DNA of 64,000 nucleotides, taken from Planoprotostelium fungivorum. Taxonomy: Eukaryota > Evosea > Variosea > Cavosteliida > Cavosteliaceae. The notes under the pieces are model-generated. The model saw nothing but the letters and a program-made list of their open reading frames with translations. It made no database searches and had not been told where the DNA came from. Shown here one piece after another: positions 10,524 through 22,102 of the stretch; within the stretch, counting starts at the first letter, position 1; every line of letters starts with the position of its first letter. The stretch covers positions 103,544 to 167,543 of the forward strand of contig MDYQ01000061.1 of assembly GCA_003024175.1 (NCBI GenBank), given 5' to 3'. Position numbers and translations under genes: made by a program.

Positions 10524-10844
10524 GGTCGCTGAGAATGGCGCTGTGCTGGGCTCTTCGTCCAGACATGTGACAGACGACTCGTCCCTCTCTGTTTCTGACA
10601 TTCGTCAACCGCACATTTAGAGTGTAAATCTTTGTCGGTTGAGCTTACACGGCATCAGGCTCGATGATGGAGAAGACTTCAAAGAGAACGAAAAGAGAAA
10701 ACGAATGACTTTGGACCATCATCACGCCGAGTCATTTGGTGGTGTTGAAATGAGAGCGTGATCACCTCAACTATTTATCGTTCGACCTGCGCGGTCACCT
10801 TTAGAGGTTCATCCTTCTCATGTCCTGTATGAAAACTAGGCATG

Positions 10845-11898
10845 TTATGTTCTCGGTTGATGATCTGATCCCAACATCTGCAACAGACCTTTCCTCATTA
10901 GAACCATGATGTGCGTCCCTCTCTCATTACCTCTCGTGGCCTGTTCTAACGACCCTCCGGTGTCCAACTTGTCATCGAACCAACCTTCACTGTCTAATTC
11001 ATTGTATCGACCCAGTATACTGTTGATGTACTCATCATCCATCTCCCCCAGTTTGAGTCGGACTTGCTGATGTGATGTTCAAAATGAGATGATGAGATGA
11101 TGTGAACCTCTTTACCTTTTCTGACTCTGAACTGGCTTCGAAACGTGAGATCAATCTCTTCTTGACGACATCTTTAGGTGCGGTGCACAAGATGGTCGAG
11201 CAGTTGTACACCTGATCGAGATGAGTGAGGGGACGTGGTCGATCACTTCATCATCACCCTTCTTAACTCGGCCATGGCATCGCATGCGAAGAGGTTGTTG
11301 AGATCCCCTCGTGAATAGATGTAAGGTGTCAGGAGCGAGCGATCGAAGAAGACCAAGTTGTCTTTCAGTTTACCCTCCTAAATTCATGTTAGAGGTGTCA
11401 TATGGTCTGTGTCATCACCTCATAGTCTCTCGCATGTCTCTCGATCGTGCCAAAGATGGAACATATCCACTTGATGGGCAAGATGGACCCTTCTGGTCGG
11501 TAGAGAGGATTCTGATTGCAGAGCTCCACGAATTGTTCGAATCGTACGTGATAACCATTGTCGCGGAGTGTCTGACAGATGGTCGATTTACCTGATCGTC
11601 ATCAGAATGATCATGGTGATGGAGTTCGAAAAAGAATGCCAGACGAATGGAAGTATTTGTGAGTGTCACCTGTGGCGGCTACACCTTCGATGAAGACGAA
11701 ATGAACTTTTCCATTGTTCTTCTGATGAAGAGGAGAGCTATTTGATTTTTCGATTAGTTGTTTCTGCCTCCTCTCTGCATCGTGTGGATGAAAGAATGAG
11801 GTATTGGCCAACGATTGTGTGGACATTTCTTTCCTCTGACTGTTGACGAAAGCTCTCTGTTGCAATCCTCTTGTGAACAGACTCCTTGCGCTCTGCAT
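10845..11898 (-). CDS. P-loop nucleoside/nucleotide kinase-like protein, possibly mitochondrial
   Basis: Removing the introns rebuilds the Walker A sequence FIEGVAATGKSTIC, which one intron splits between AAT and GKST. Then come FFDRSLLTPYIYSRG (the DRS motif of deoxynucleoside kinases), a CTAPKDVVKKRLISR segment and a C-terminus ending in HQPRT. This layout fits the thymidylate kinase/deoxynucleoside kinase superfamily. The start MQSARSLFTRGLQQRAF, rich in Arg and without acidic residues, looks like a mitochondrial targeting peptide; an in-frame start further upstream would overlap the divergent neighbour at 11987. Substrate cannot be told from sequence. At least six exons; internal limits are approximate. 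Confidence 0.6.
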
Positions 11899-11986
11899 AC
11901 AGATCGAGTTGGAATGCGATGTGATTAATCTCAGAACTGCGTTGTAATCGTCTCCCACATCATCATCGGACATCATTTGAGACGAG

Positions 11987-13932
11987 ATGGGCGGGAAAGA
12001 GAAGAAAGAGCAACGCTGCACACTATGCGGTGGCCTGATGAAGAAGAATGGCATTTATTATGTCTGTAGCATTTGCTACGCACAATCACAGGTTATCTCA
12101 TTTTCAGATGGACATCTAGGGACCTAATTGGATGACAGTTTGCCCACGATGAAGTCATGGAAGACGGAGACATCATTATGATGGGAGGCACTAGACGATC
12201 GGTGGCTCTGTTGAAGAAGAAGGTCGTAGGAACCGAAGAAGAGCTCATCTGGAAACGATCTGATCAGCGCATGAACTATTGGCAGACGGTTCAGCACCTC
12301 CTGTCACTCAATGTGAACGCTCTCATACAGGAATGTAACGTTTCTCCCATCATCCAGCCAGTGGTGGGATCGATCTGGATGGCATGCCTTCACGAACCAA
12401 CTTTTGTCGATCTCAAGAACAAGATCTCAATCGTGAATGCAAATCGTTTGGTTCGATGTTGTTGACACGAACAACAGCAACGGAGAGACAATAAGATTTC
12501 AAAAGAAATGCCTCACAATCTACTCCTGGGAATCTGTTATGTGGCGTGTCAATGGTGTCGATTACCAGTCACTCCAGGAGATCTCTACCTGTGGACCATC
12601 GCCAACAAGATCCCATATAGAGGTATGTCTCTCGTCATCACCTTCATCGTATGATCTCACGATGTGATGTCAGGCTCACACGTACTGCCGTTCGAGGTCG
12701 GTCGCCTGCAAAAAGGTGTCGGCGATCTATTGACAACATCGAGCAACACGATACTCTCTCCCGACGTGAGATCATCAACTTCATCTCTAGAGATCATCGC
12801 GCGATGATGGATTCCATCTGATCGTCACCGTTCTCATCTTCCATCACTCCATCACGATCGTCTCTCACATGATCTCATCGCATGACAGTCCATCACTGAC
12901 TTATCCTACTTCTTCTGCACGCTACTCAACATCACTCTCCCTCCTCTCAATCGATCTGCTCTTCTCCTTCGATTACTCAACGATCTACACTTTAACGAAG
13001 AGAGCAAGACAGAACTATTCGACATTGCTGACCGACTCGATTTATTGTTTCAGAGAGGTGATCCGATGACGATCTCGATGATGATGATGATGTGACGATG
13101 AGAAGAGGTGAAGAAGGAAGTTGATCTGTCGGATTTTGCCTTGGTCAGTGCTCAAGTCATCGTTGCCTTTAGAGTGCGATGCGGCTGTAACCCTACTGTC
13201 ATCGAAAGATTCGAGAAGTTCATCGACAGTTGGATGCACATGGACGTGGTCAGCAACGATCTGAGGTGACATTCGAATTTCAAATGTGAAACGTGGCGGG
13301 AAACTGAAGGCGACAGACACATCCGGGAGATGCAAGGTGAAGAAGCGAGGAAGTTTTTGAGAGAGACAAAGAAGCTGCTGAGGCGTCAAGATGTGGAGAA
13401 GTACGAGAATAATCGGCAGGTTGAGTGGGGCGAGTTGATCTCGATTTTCTACGAGTGACACGTTGTAGATGCGAGACCCACGCGGAATCTGATGGACAGC
13501 CTCTTGGTGGACGAGAAGAAGAAGGGTGAAGGAGAGAAGTTCGACATGGGATCGGTGCTGAGTGATGACGTCATCGATTACGTGCCGTTACGTTACATCT
13601 ACTCGAAAGAGGTGAGCAAGAGCATCATCATCAACATCATTATCATCAACAACAACATCATCAACAACATCATCATCATCATCAACATCAACGGATGATC
13701 ACGATCTCACCAAGAGTCAGATGAAGTTGAGAGAAGAATTAGAACAGAAACAGATGATTCGTATCTGCAGTGTCTTGACTGGCGAATGGTCGTCCCAGAT
13801 CATCGGCGCGATCACTCTCATCGAGAGGCTTCTAAAACAGACGAACGAGTGAGTCCACTTCTCTATGCTTCTTATTCATTCCTTTTCAGAAAATCAAATA
13901 AGAGAGGACGGGTTCAAGATGATGATCGTTGA
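11987..13932 (+). CDS. TAF1B/Rrn7-like RNA polymerase I initiation factor
   Basis: Subunit of the Pol I core factor/SL1 that loads polymerase on rDNA promoters, a TFIIB-like protein. Exon 1 encodes a zinc ribbon, CTLCGGLMKKNGIYYVCSIC (two CxxC pairs), as in Rrn7/TAF1B. Later exons give NLLLGICYVACQWCRLPVTP followed by DLYLWTIANKIPY, matching the family's cyclin-fold signature, and LSDFALVSAQVIVAFRVRCG in the second cyclin-like repeat. The last exon joins through a good GTGAGT donor (13847-13889 region) to a basic tail ending at 13932; without that splice the frame stops at 13852. Several middle exons are uncertain. Divergent from the P-loop kinase, with 88 bases between the chosen starts. Confidence 0.7.
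13621..13690. repeat. ATC/AAC triplet microsatellite in an intron
   Basis: Imperfect run of ATC, AAC and ATT triplets inside the TAF1B-like gene. It follows a GTGAGC donor, so it is best read as intron. Similar shorter runs occur in many introns of the window. Confidence 0.7.
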
Positions 13933-14121
13933 TACTGTGAATCCATCTTTTGACAGGATCCTCTGAAGCGAGAGAGTCACACAAAGAATGTTGGATGATA
14001 GACGAATGAACAATTCTTGAAGAATAGATTGAAGATCTGTCTCGTGATGTCTTCTGGTCTTTTCAAGATGTCTCGTTGTTGTGGATGCGATACATGACAT
14101 CAATACCAGATCGCACAAACA

Positions 14122-14878
14122 ATGGCTCAGCATCAAGGACTTGTGGAGAAATTAGACAAAGTTGTGAGACAGTACCCAGACTTCCCACAGAAGGGCATCC
14201 TCTTTCGTGATGTTCACCCTATCATGTCTGACCCAGCCATCAGAAAGGAGGTGAATTGTGAAGAGCTGATACGGCTCATTCTGATGGAATCAGCTGCAAG
14301 ATTACTACGCAACACAGTACCAGGCACAGGACATTGATGTCGTTGTTGGATTAGACAGCAGAGGTTATTACTTTGGTGTTCCTCTCGCTGATCGTCTGAA
14401 CGTGAGTCAGATCAGATGTTTTCATTTTGTTGGACCATTGTGATATCATTCAGGTCCCTTTTGTTCCCATCAGAAAGGGAGGTAAGCTTCCAGGTGCAAC
14501 TTACAAGATCGAATACGCCAAAGAATACGGTGATTGAAGATGAACTGTCTTGGGATCGATCTTCCATACATGATATGATGGCGACGCCCATCTGATCTGC
14601 AATGCAGGGAAAGATTCTTTGGAGATTCAAATCGAAGCCATCAAGCCAGGACAGAGAGTCGTTGTCTTAGACGATCTGCTGGCCACGGGAGGCACCATCG
14701 GTGGTGCCTGTCAATTGCTGGAGAAGGTGAACGATCGTCCATTTGTCTCCCTTCTCATGTTCTACATCAGGTTGGTGCTGTCATCGTGGCCTGTGAATTT
14801 GTCATCGAGCTCGTAGACCTGGACGGAAAGAAACAAATTCCTCAGGGAGTCAAATATAACTCTCTCCTCAAATATTAA
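14122..14878 (+). CDS. APRT: Adenine phosphoribosyltransferase
   Basis: Purine salvage: adenine + PRPP to AMP + PPi, cytosolic. Five exons (14122-14250, 14294-14401, 14454-14529, 14608-14726, 14771-14878) give 179 residues, the usual APRT length. Seen: [15 protein letters not shown] near the N-terminus, [25 protein letters not shown] with YAKEYG, and the PRPP loop [13 protein letters not shown], ending in YNSLLKY. All match the family. With PurH/ATIC 7 kb away the window holds a salvage and a de novo purine gene, but nothing suggests linkage in regulation. Confidence 0.95.
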
Positions 14879-15885
14879 AGAGAGCGATACATCTGTTCGT
14901 CATTGATTGTCAATGTGTTGATCGCGTGAGGTGGTTGTGATTAGGTTATGATCAGCATGAGAGCTCCACACAATCGTACTCTCTGTGATTCATCTCATCA
15001 TCTGTGGAAGCCCTGCACGTATGGCCCCTGGTATTTGTACGCGAAAAGTTTAATGATGGTTTATTGGCTAACTACAAGCCTGCTGACGCAGGCATGTGAT
15101 CACTTTTCTCAAACACAATGAGACTGCACCTAGTGTGAGAGAGAGTCAAGACAGAGGGTGGGTCTCGATCTTGTCTCTTCCTTTATAATCAGCACGGATT
15201 GAAGAAGATATGCGAAGCGTGTCTGTCATGTGTGCAATATAGCTGGCAGAGCCAGGTAGACGATTTCAAAGACATTGAAATGACGTCTGTAAACTGTTGC
15301 CAACATCTAATCATCCTCACAGGTCCTATCCCAAATCACCTCGTATTGGAGTCACCGCTCACACCTCACCCTCCACACTCTCTCCACATCCACTCATCCT
15401 CATTCCATCCTTCCATGGTTTATATCTATACCTAACCACAGATACGGCCGCGCCTGTCTATCAATGCGGAGTTAACCGCTTTGAACCCGCGAAATCTCCC
15501 AACCTTCGCAATCGAATCGAATTTTCCTCACCTGAGTGGGAATCGGAGATGGTCTACATTGCTCCACGCAACGGAACCTTAAAATGCGTGAAATTTGACT
15601 TTTCCACGGTAAGTAACGCGGACAGTTGCGTGAGATAAAGCTGAGAACGAGACCATTAGGTAAGCAATGTCGACGATAGCGGGAAAAGAAGGAGAGAAGA
15701 AATGGGGAATGGAAAGAAGGGCGCCAAGAGCATCAGTCGTAGACATTTTCGAAGATCAACAGGAGCCATTTGGACAGGACACAGCGCATCGTGTCTGAAC
15801 CGAACGATATAGAGAGGGTATACAACCGACAGCATCCTCTCGCCGCACATTGACAACGGCGAACACATATACATTGTGAAGAGAA
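14879..15885. other. Gap between APRT and the ARID/FYR gene; no firm gene
   Basis: About 1 kb. A plus-strand frame (15297-15638) contains a segment with balanced composition (VYQCGVNRFEPAKSPN..., then SEMVYIAPRNGTLKCVKFDF) followed by a possible donor GTAAGT at 15610. It could be an exon of an unrecognised gene, but I cannot link it to a start or a second exon. Confidence 0.3.
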
Positions 15886-17103
15886 ATGGATGATTCAACA
15901 GCGACAACAACAATAATGGAGAAAACGATCGCGACACCGACATCATCACCAGAGACACCCGCATCACCCACACGTCCATTTTTACCCGAGAACTACGAAT
16001 CAGCGGAGAGGAAGAGCTTCATGATGGACGTCAACAAGTTCATGGCCGAGGCAGGCAAGCCACTCTTCAAGATCCCCATCATGGGATACAAGGAGCTCGA
16101 CCTCTTTCAACTCTTCAAAGAGGTCTCCGCATACGGAGGATTCAACGAAGTCGTCAAGAACGTTGGGACGTGGTCGAAGATATGGAAGCGATTGGACAAC
16201 TTTGACCCTTCCATCACGGACTCTTCATTTCGCCTGAAGAAGAACTACGAGAGGTACCTCTTGGACTACGAGCACAAGTGCTTCCCCGACAACAAGGGAG
16301 GCAACAAGGAGGGAGTCTCTGCGAAGGAGTTGATCAACAACAAGAGCTCCTCATTGTTGGATCTCTCGACATCCATCAAGGCTGAGAAGAAGTTGAGAAA
16401 GAAGTCTCAGATGCCCACCAATCAAGAGGTCCCGAGGAATGCAGACAACACCGTCAGACTCCCATTTTCTCTCGGTGATTTCATCGTAGAGAACCCCGGC
16501 AACATCATCGCCCAGCCACCGTTCGTCTCAGAGAAGTACATCTGGCCCGTCGGCTACACCGCCCACAGACTCTTGCCCAAATCATCAACCTCTTCCGAGA
16601 CCATCAAGTACACGTGCACCATCAAGAACAACGACGGCCGTATCGAGTTTGTCATCAGCTGCACCGATGGCAGCACGGACATCACCTCTCACAGCCTCTC
16701 ATCGGCATGGAGATTACTTCACAAGAGACTTCCAAAGACCGACCGCTCCGTCTCCATCTTTGGCGTAGACAAGTTTGGACTCACACACCCCGCCATGCTG
16801 CAGCTCTTCTCTCAGATGCCAAACGGCGAGGCCGCCATGCAGCTCCAGAAGCAGATGATCGAAGGAACTTTCAACAAGAAGAGAAAGTACTCCAGCGGCA
16901 GCTCTTCAGAGGGAGAAGAACCGAAGATCAAGGTCATCAAGAGACAAGAGCCCATCGTGAAGAAAACAGAGGCCATCATGAAGACGGAGACTCTCGTGAA
17001 GACAGAGACGCTGCCGACGACGAGGTTCACACAGAACGAAGTCGATGACTTGGAGAGCGCCGTGATGACGCTGTCATCTCTCAAGTACTGCAGTGTCTAC
17101 TGA
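15886..17103 (+). CDS. Intronless ARID + FYRN/FYRC-domain protein
   Basis: 405 residues in one exon, unusual in this window. Residues about 40-115 form an ARID (BRIGHT) DNA-binding domain: ERKSFMMDVNKFMAEAGKP, IPIMGYKELDLFQLFKEVSA with YGGFNEVV, and SSFRLKKNYERYLLDYE. Residues about 205-335 match FY-rich domains: YIWPVGYTAHRL and IKYTCTIKNNDGRIEFVI (FYRN), then SAWRLLHKRLP and FGLTHPAMLQLFSQM (FYRC). The tail is basic, then Lys/Glu-rich with KKKRKY-like possible nuclear signals. FYR domains usually occur in KDM5, KMT2 and plant JmjC proteins; ARID plus FYR without a JmjC domain suggests a reader or adaptor in a chromatin complex. Role inferred. Confidence 0.8.
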   Translation: MDDSTATTTIMEKTIATPTSSPETPASPTRPFLPENYESAERKSFMMDVNKFMAEAGKPLFKIPIMGYKELDLFQLFKEVSAYGGFNEVVKNVGTWSKIWKRLDNFDPSITDSSFRLKKNYERYLLDYEHKCFPDNKGGNKEGVSAKELINNKSSSLLDLSTSIKAEKKLRKKSQMPTNQEVPRNADNTVRLPFSLGDFIVENPGNIIAQPPFVSEKYIWPVGYTAHRLLPKSSTSSETIKYTCTIKNNDGRIEFVISCTDGSTDITSHSLSSAWRLLHKRLPKTDRSVSIFGVDKFGLTHPAMLQLFSQMPNGEAAMQLQKQMIEGTFNKKRKYSSGSSSEGEEPKIKVIKRQEPIVKKTEAIMKTETLVKTETLPTTRFTQNEVDDLESAVMTLSSLKYCSVY

Positions 17104-17392
17104 GCTTTTATTTCCAACATTTGGGACGGAGGAGGCTCGGGGCAGGCGCATTCCGATTTTCAGAGCAGGAGGCGCGCGACGATTTTATTTATTTAATTTG
17201 GGACGACTCTCCCTACATAAATTTTACGAGTATCAATACATCTTCCTCCTCTTCCATTCTCTCCACTGGACGATTTAAAGTTTAACGTTTGGGATTTGAA
17301 GTTTCAAATTGAGACGAGCTCACCTTGCAGATGACGGGCTCGGCTTGTCTCGATGTCATGGCCACAGGAACAGCAGCCCTCATGAACACTTT

Positions 17393-19653
17393 ATAGAGGT
17401 CTGGGGTGAGTCAGTCGAGCATGAGGTGACAGACGACCTCCGAGTGGATTCGGCAGAGGTCTTCTGACACGGGGGACAGGTAGAGGGAGGAGACTCTATG
17501 GAGGGGGTCGGTGATGGACGTAGATGATGCAGATGTGATCGGTGTCGATCGTGATGCAAATGATGTTCTGATGATCGACGATGATGCCAACAGGTGGATG
17601 ATTATGGATGATGATCGAGATGATGCCAACAGGTGGATGATTATGGATGATGATCGAGATGATGACACCTCTGGCTTCCTCTTCAATCTCTTAGGTGAAG
17701 TCTCTCTCTTCTCCTCCTCTCCATAATGAACCAAGAAGGACAGATCCTATCGAAAGTCATCTCATCACCTCCCAACCCAACGCGGATCTCTTCGCTACCT
17801 CCTCGATCATCTCACTTGCCACAGATCCTCCATTTCTCTCTTCCACCGTAACGAGAGGTGAATCCGTCAGTTCTTCCACGGTCACTCTGCACGTGTCCTC
17901 TTCTCTTTCCACCTCCTCTCCTCCATTTCTCTCCATCAACGTATCGTGAGAGGTAGAGGGGGTGGGATCGATGGGAGGTGCAGGTGAGAGTGTTGGATTA
18001 CAGTCGATCGTTGGGGTCGGAGGTGGATCGAGATGAGCATGATCGAGTTGATCGAGTTGATCGAGATGGGGGTGATCGGACGTGACGTGATGATTGACAT
18101 CGGGTGATGCGATGTGATGATCCGGCACATCGGAGGGTTCTGATGATGATCAGGAGATGGAAGATGAGATCATCGTCGTTCACATCACCTTCTAGATGAG
18201 CTATGTCATCTTCCGTCAGGTTACGGATCGACTCATGGATGTCAACCTCTACATCCTTCTGCCTCTCTTGTCCCGGAGATTCCACTGATATTTCATCCTT
18301 CTCACACGGTTCCCTCTCCGTCTGATCCACCACAGGATGAATTTCTTCGACTCCCTCTGATGTGCGGTACGTAACTCGAGTTTCCTCAGCATCTTCCACG
18401 GTCAGATTTCGTCCCGCCAACGATAACTCACCCAAGAATGTCTTATTGTGGTCTCCAGATGCGATGGAGATTGTGCCTTCTGATTCCATTTGGTCTTCCG
18501 TAGGAATGGGTGGAATCGGTGGATCAGCCAGTGGGGCGTCGTCAGCGGGAGGAATTGACGTTTCCATTTCATCTGGCGAGCCACTACGAGGAGACGCAGA
18601 TTTGATTGGTTGAGTGGAGAGTTCGTCTATGTTCTCGTGGGGATTCATTGAGCTGTCGGATTCTGGCTCCGTAGGTGTGATGATCGTCACCGTCAACTCA
18701 TCCGTCACCGGTGCGACGTTCGATGAGTCCTGAAATATCACAGGATCTTCTCTATCGAAGGGTGGGAGGTGTACAACTTCCTCTGTACATGATGAGAACA
18801 TCATCTTCTCTCATGATGGTTTTCACCGATCCAGGTCGATTCTTCGGGTCGAAGACTGGGAAGAGAGGGACGAGGAAACGATATCTCTTCTGATATCTCT
18901 TCGATCGGAAGTTCTACAGATGCACCAGGGGTGAGGCTGTCGAGGTTGTGTCCTTGAGGTGGAACGAGGCTGTCGTCACCGCTACAGATCTCCATCTACG
19001 GTGGTAAATAAGCCGAGATATGTGACGTCTCTTCTCACTCTCTGAATGGCAAGTAGTTCGATGGAAATTGAAACGGGGGACGTCTGTGTGATGACTGGAT
19101 GAGCTTCTGAATCGGTTCTGTCTTCCGTATCTACCGCTTGATTTCGAACGGTCACTGGCTCCTCTGGGGCGTCTGAACGATTGAGATTGGGATGTGGAGA
19201 GCTCATTGTCACCTCTCATGATGGGCTCTTCTTCGTTTCTCTGAGAAATCATCTGGGAGTCACGTTCGAACATCTGGAGACAATGGTCGTTCTGAGAGAT
19301 GGAATTGAAAGTGAGCTGTGTGGGCTGATTTGACATGAGAAATGCATCTTCTAATGGAAGAAGTCACCTCCATAGAAGAATGCAATGGAACCAACATGGG
19401 AAGCGAAGAGGTTGCTTTCGACTTTCGAAAGTCAAACTTGAAGCCTTTCTTGGGTGCATTCTGTAGTTCGTCAGTCATCTTCATCACTGCGAGAGAGCAC
19501 CTCTGGATGGTATTCCATTGTGTATCTTTGAGGAGTCGAATGTGTGTGGCCGTGATTGCACTGTATGATTAGACGTCCGTCGCTGTCGATGATCAAGTGG
19601 TCGGACAGCTGGAAGTCTCTATCGATGCAATCTGTTCGATAAGATTCAGACAC
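17393..19653 (-). CDS. Unrecognised acidic, Ser/Thr/Pro-rich protein, multi-exon
   Basis: A series of minus-strand frames joined by plausible short introns. The first exon (from 19653) begins MSESYRTDCIDRDFQL and includes DGRLIIQCNHGHTHS; a 42-base GT-AG intron joins it in frame to APKKGFKFDFRKSKATS. A long frame (18804-17998) is strongly acidic, with repeated PPIPPIPTED, EETRVTYRTSEGVEEI and DIAHLEGDVNDDDL, and looks intrinsically disordered. The 3' end, with a KRLKRKPE segment near 17680, is uncertain. No domain recognised and function unknown. Exons between 19.3 and 18.8 kb are not resolved. Confidence 0.45.
17580..17657. repeat. Tandem repeat, two exact 39-base copies
   Basis: Copies 17580-17618 and 17619-17657 are identical, beginning GATGATGCCAACAGGTGGAT. 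On the minus strand the array lies in what is probably an intron of the acidic-protein gene, after a donor following the KRKPE codons. The unit length of 39 keeps frame in all readings. Confidence 0.85.
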
Positions 19654-19772
19654 GTCTGTTTCTCTTGTGACTCACCCATGAAGCAATCTCCCCTTCTGTT
19701 CCTCTCCGAAAGCGGTCCAATTTTTTGGTCCTCCAGGAAAAATTTCGAGAAGGCATCACATCACATCACATC

Positions 19773-21017
19773 ATGCCGAAGAAGAAGATAACCAAACCCA
19801 AGCTGGTGGACGGAGACGATCAACTCTTAGAGAGAGCTTTACAATCGTACATTCGAAACGATCCCGAATTGCGAGATCAGAAGGAAGATGGAGATGAAGA
19901 GCTAGTAGAGGAAGAGGAGGAGAGTGCAGACCCAAAGAAGAAGAGAGGACGTGTCTGGCGAACGACCGACGAGTTTCCCGAAAATGATGAAGATAGTGAA
20001 GAAGAGCCACGACAGAAACGCAGAATGAGAGACATAGAAGAGATTGAAGAAGGAGAACAGATGGAACAACAAGATGTGGAAGAGGAAGAGGACGAGGAAG
20101 AGGTTCCAAGGGCCAAGAGACCCAAAACAGAAGCAATGACGCAGAAGGAGAGACAACAATTATTACAGCAGATGAGAGAGCTGAAGCAGATCCGCGAACG
20201 AAAGCAGAGCGCCCAGGACGATCTGGCGTGAGTTTGATTGCAGATTGTCAACATCGTACTGACGACATTGACAGTCCAAATGAGGCGAGCAGTAAGAAAC
20301 CAGTCAAGATGCACAAGTCATCCATCGCCCCACAGGTAATGCAACACATTCACCCTCACTTATGTCACACATCATCCTTCATCAGTATAGATCATAGACA
20401 ATACTAGTGTCATCATACGTCCACATCAACTCATGTCATCTCCAGCGGAAGTCTTTAGACCCCAGGTTCATCGGTGGAGCCGATGGCGCCACGAGGACGG
20501 GCTATCGATTCGTAGAGGAGCTCAGAAGGGCCGAATACGAGAAGGCAGGAAAAGAGCTGCAAGAACTAAAGAACAATGGACTGAAAATGACACCCGAGAT
20601 GACGAAGAGAAAGGAAGATCTACTCAAGATTCGTCAAGAATACGTGAGTCCTCCCCTCTCCCTCTGTCTCATCACAAGCTCCGTCCATCTCGAGATCTGA
20701 TTCGATGATTAGGCCAATCGTGATTACGCCTCCAAAGAGAAACAAAGGAAGAAAGAAGTGCAGAAGGAATGGAGAAAGGATGCCTTCGAGAACTTGGTCA
20801 ACAAGGGAGTGAAACCCAAGTACATGAAGAAGGGTGAGATCGCACAGCTGCACGTCCATGTGATTCACATCTTGCAGCCGAGATCAGAGATAAGATGAGA
20901 GAGAAACAATACGAAGACTTGAAGGAGAGTGGAAAATTGAAGGACTATCTGAAGAAGAAGACAACGAAGAATAATGCAAAGGATAAGAGGCAGAATGCAC
21001 CGAGATTTAAACGATAA
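19773..21017 (+). CDS. RRP36: rRNA biogenesis protein RRP36
   Basis: Nucleolar factor for early cleavages of pre-rRNA in the SSU processome. Five exons (19773-20227, 20275-20335, 20446-20643, 20713-20833, 20878-21017), 324 residues. The N-terminal half is acidic with basic clusters (EEEEESADPKKKRGR and EEEEDEEEVPRAKRPK), as is common in nucleolar proteins, then a coiled coil from QKERQQLL. The RRP36 core follows: RKSLDPRFIGG, YRFVEELRRAEYEKAGKELQ, then NKGVKPKYMKKAEIRDKMRE, LKESGKLKDYLKKK and the end APRFKR. Length and order fit the family. It is convergent with RABL2, with only 38 bases between stop codons. Confidence 0.88.
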
Positions 21018-21055
21018 CGCCTCCCTTCTCTAATGTATCACATGTCTCTTCCTCA

Positions 21056-21955
21056 TCACTGTTTCTTGTCTCCCCAATCCTGATGTTGATGTCATTCGAT
21101 GTTGATAAAGTGAAATGTAATGATGGGTGATGTGACGGGATGATACAGATGAACATAACACGGACGCAAGTCCTACCTCGGCTAAAAGGCTGAGAACGTC
21201 AGAGACAAAGTCTTGAGGGGGCTTCTCGTTGAACTCCATTCCAGCCTTGATGGCTTCTTCAAAGATCTGAACGACGTTTGTTCCATCTGATGCACTGGCG
21301 AAGAAAAATGGGGCTCCCTTCTTCCCTGCGAAGGCGAAACTTCTCTCTGTCACCTGTCGAGAGCCTTTAGACGATGAACCTTGTGATGTGATGGGCCACC
21401 TTGTAATCGACATCAATCTTGTTGGCAACGACGATGACTGGAATACCCTTTCGAGCATCTTGCAGTTCTTTGTACCAAGTGTTGAGATTCATGTATGTCA
21501 CCTTCCTCGTGACATCGAAGACGAGAATGCAGCAGTGAGCGTTGTAATAGTAAGAGGGATGCATGCTGTTCGAACTTTAACGTCTTCCATATTCTGTATA
21601 TCCCACCTGTTGAATCGCTCCTGACCTGCTGTATCCCAGAAGTCTATTGACATGAATCATGTGACCCGAACATGCTCTCACAACTCACCTACGGGCACTT
21701 TCTTTCCATCAATCTCTGCGTCATAGCTGAACAATGTCAGAGCGAACGTGGACATCTGTTGGGGCCGGCTATCATTCGATCAGTCATTTCTCTCATATCC
21801 TGTCCATCTCACTAATTATCCATCAAGAATCTCTCAACTAATCTAGAAGAGTCAGACCCTCTTCAAACGAACGAGTTGCAGCCTCACTTTGTCTTGCCGA
21901 CGGCCGAATCACCCAACAGGATGATCTTGATACGCTCGTCCTTCTTTGCTGCCAT
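21056..21955 (-). CDS. RABL2: RABL2-like small GTPase
   Basis: Ras-superfamily GTPase; RABL2 proteins load intraflagellar transport trains at the cilium base in ciliated cells. Seven exons (21955-21888, 21842-21813, 21768-21689, 21643-21607, 21565-21400, about 21353-21177, 21079-21056). Seen: P-loop GDSAVGKTK, switch I region RPQQMSTFALTLF, switch II VDFWDTAGQERF, then SMHPSYYYNAHCCILVFDV with RKVTYMNLNTWYKEL, NKID as VVANKIDVD, and SASDGTNVVQIFEEAI. The FxSMHxSYYxxAHxCIxVFDVxRKVTYxNL stretch is specific to RABL2 rather than Rab. No C-terminal Cys for prenylation (ends DWGDKKQ), as in RABL2. Divergent from ATIC, 147 bases between starts. Confidence 0.88.
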
Positions 21956-22047
21956 GTTCGTGTCGGTCTAAGCTGAACGAACCAGGCCTGATGTAGGGCG
22001 CGAAATTGGAAGCTGGAGCTGGGGCGCTGATAGTTGTAGATTGATTG

Positions 22048-22072
22048 AACGGAAAATAACAAATTTTCCGTT
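22048..22072. promoter_or_regulatory. Perfect 10-base inverted repeat in a divergent promoter
   Basis: Arms AACGGAAAAT (22048-22057) and ATTTTCCGTT (22063-22072) with a 5-base spacer, midway in the 147 bases between the RABL2 and ATIC start codons. Likely a binding site for a dimeric regulator of one or both genes; no factor is assigned. Confidence 0.5.
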
Positions 22073-22102
22073 TTTTCGTTCCTCCGTTCTACTTTTTCTG
22101 AG

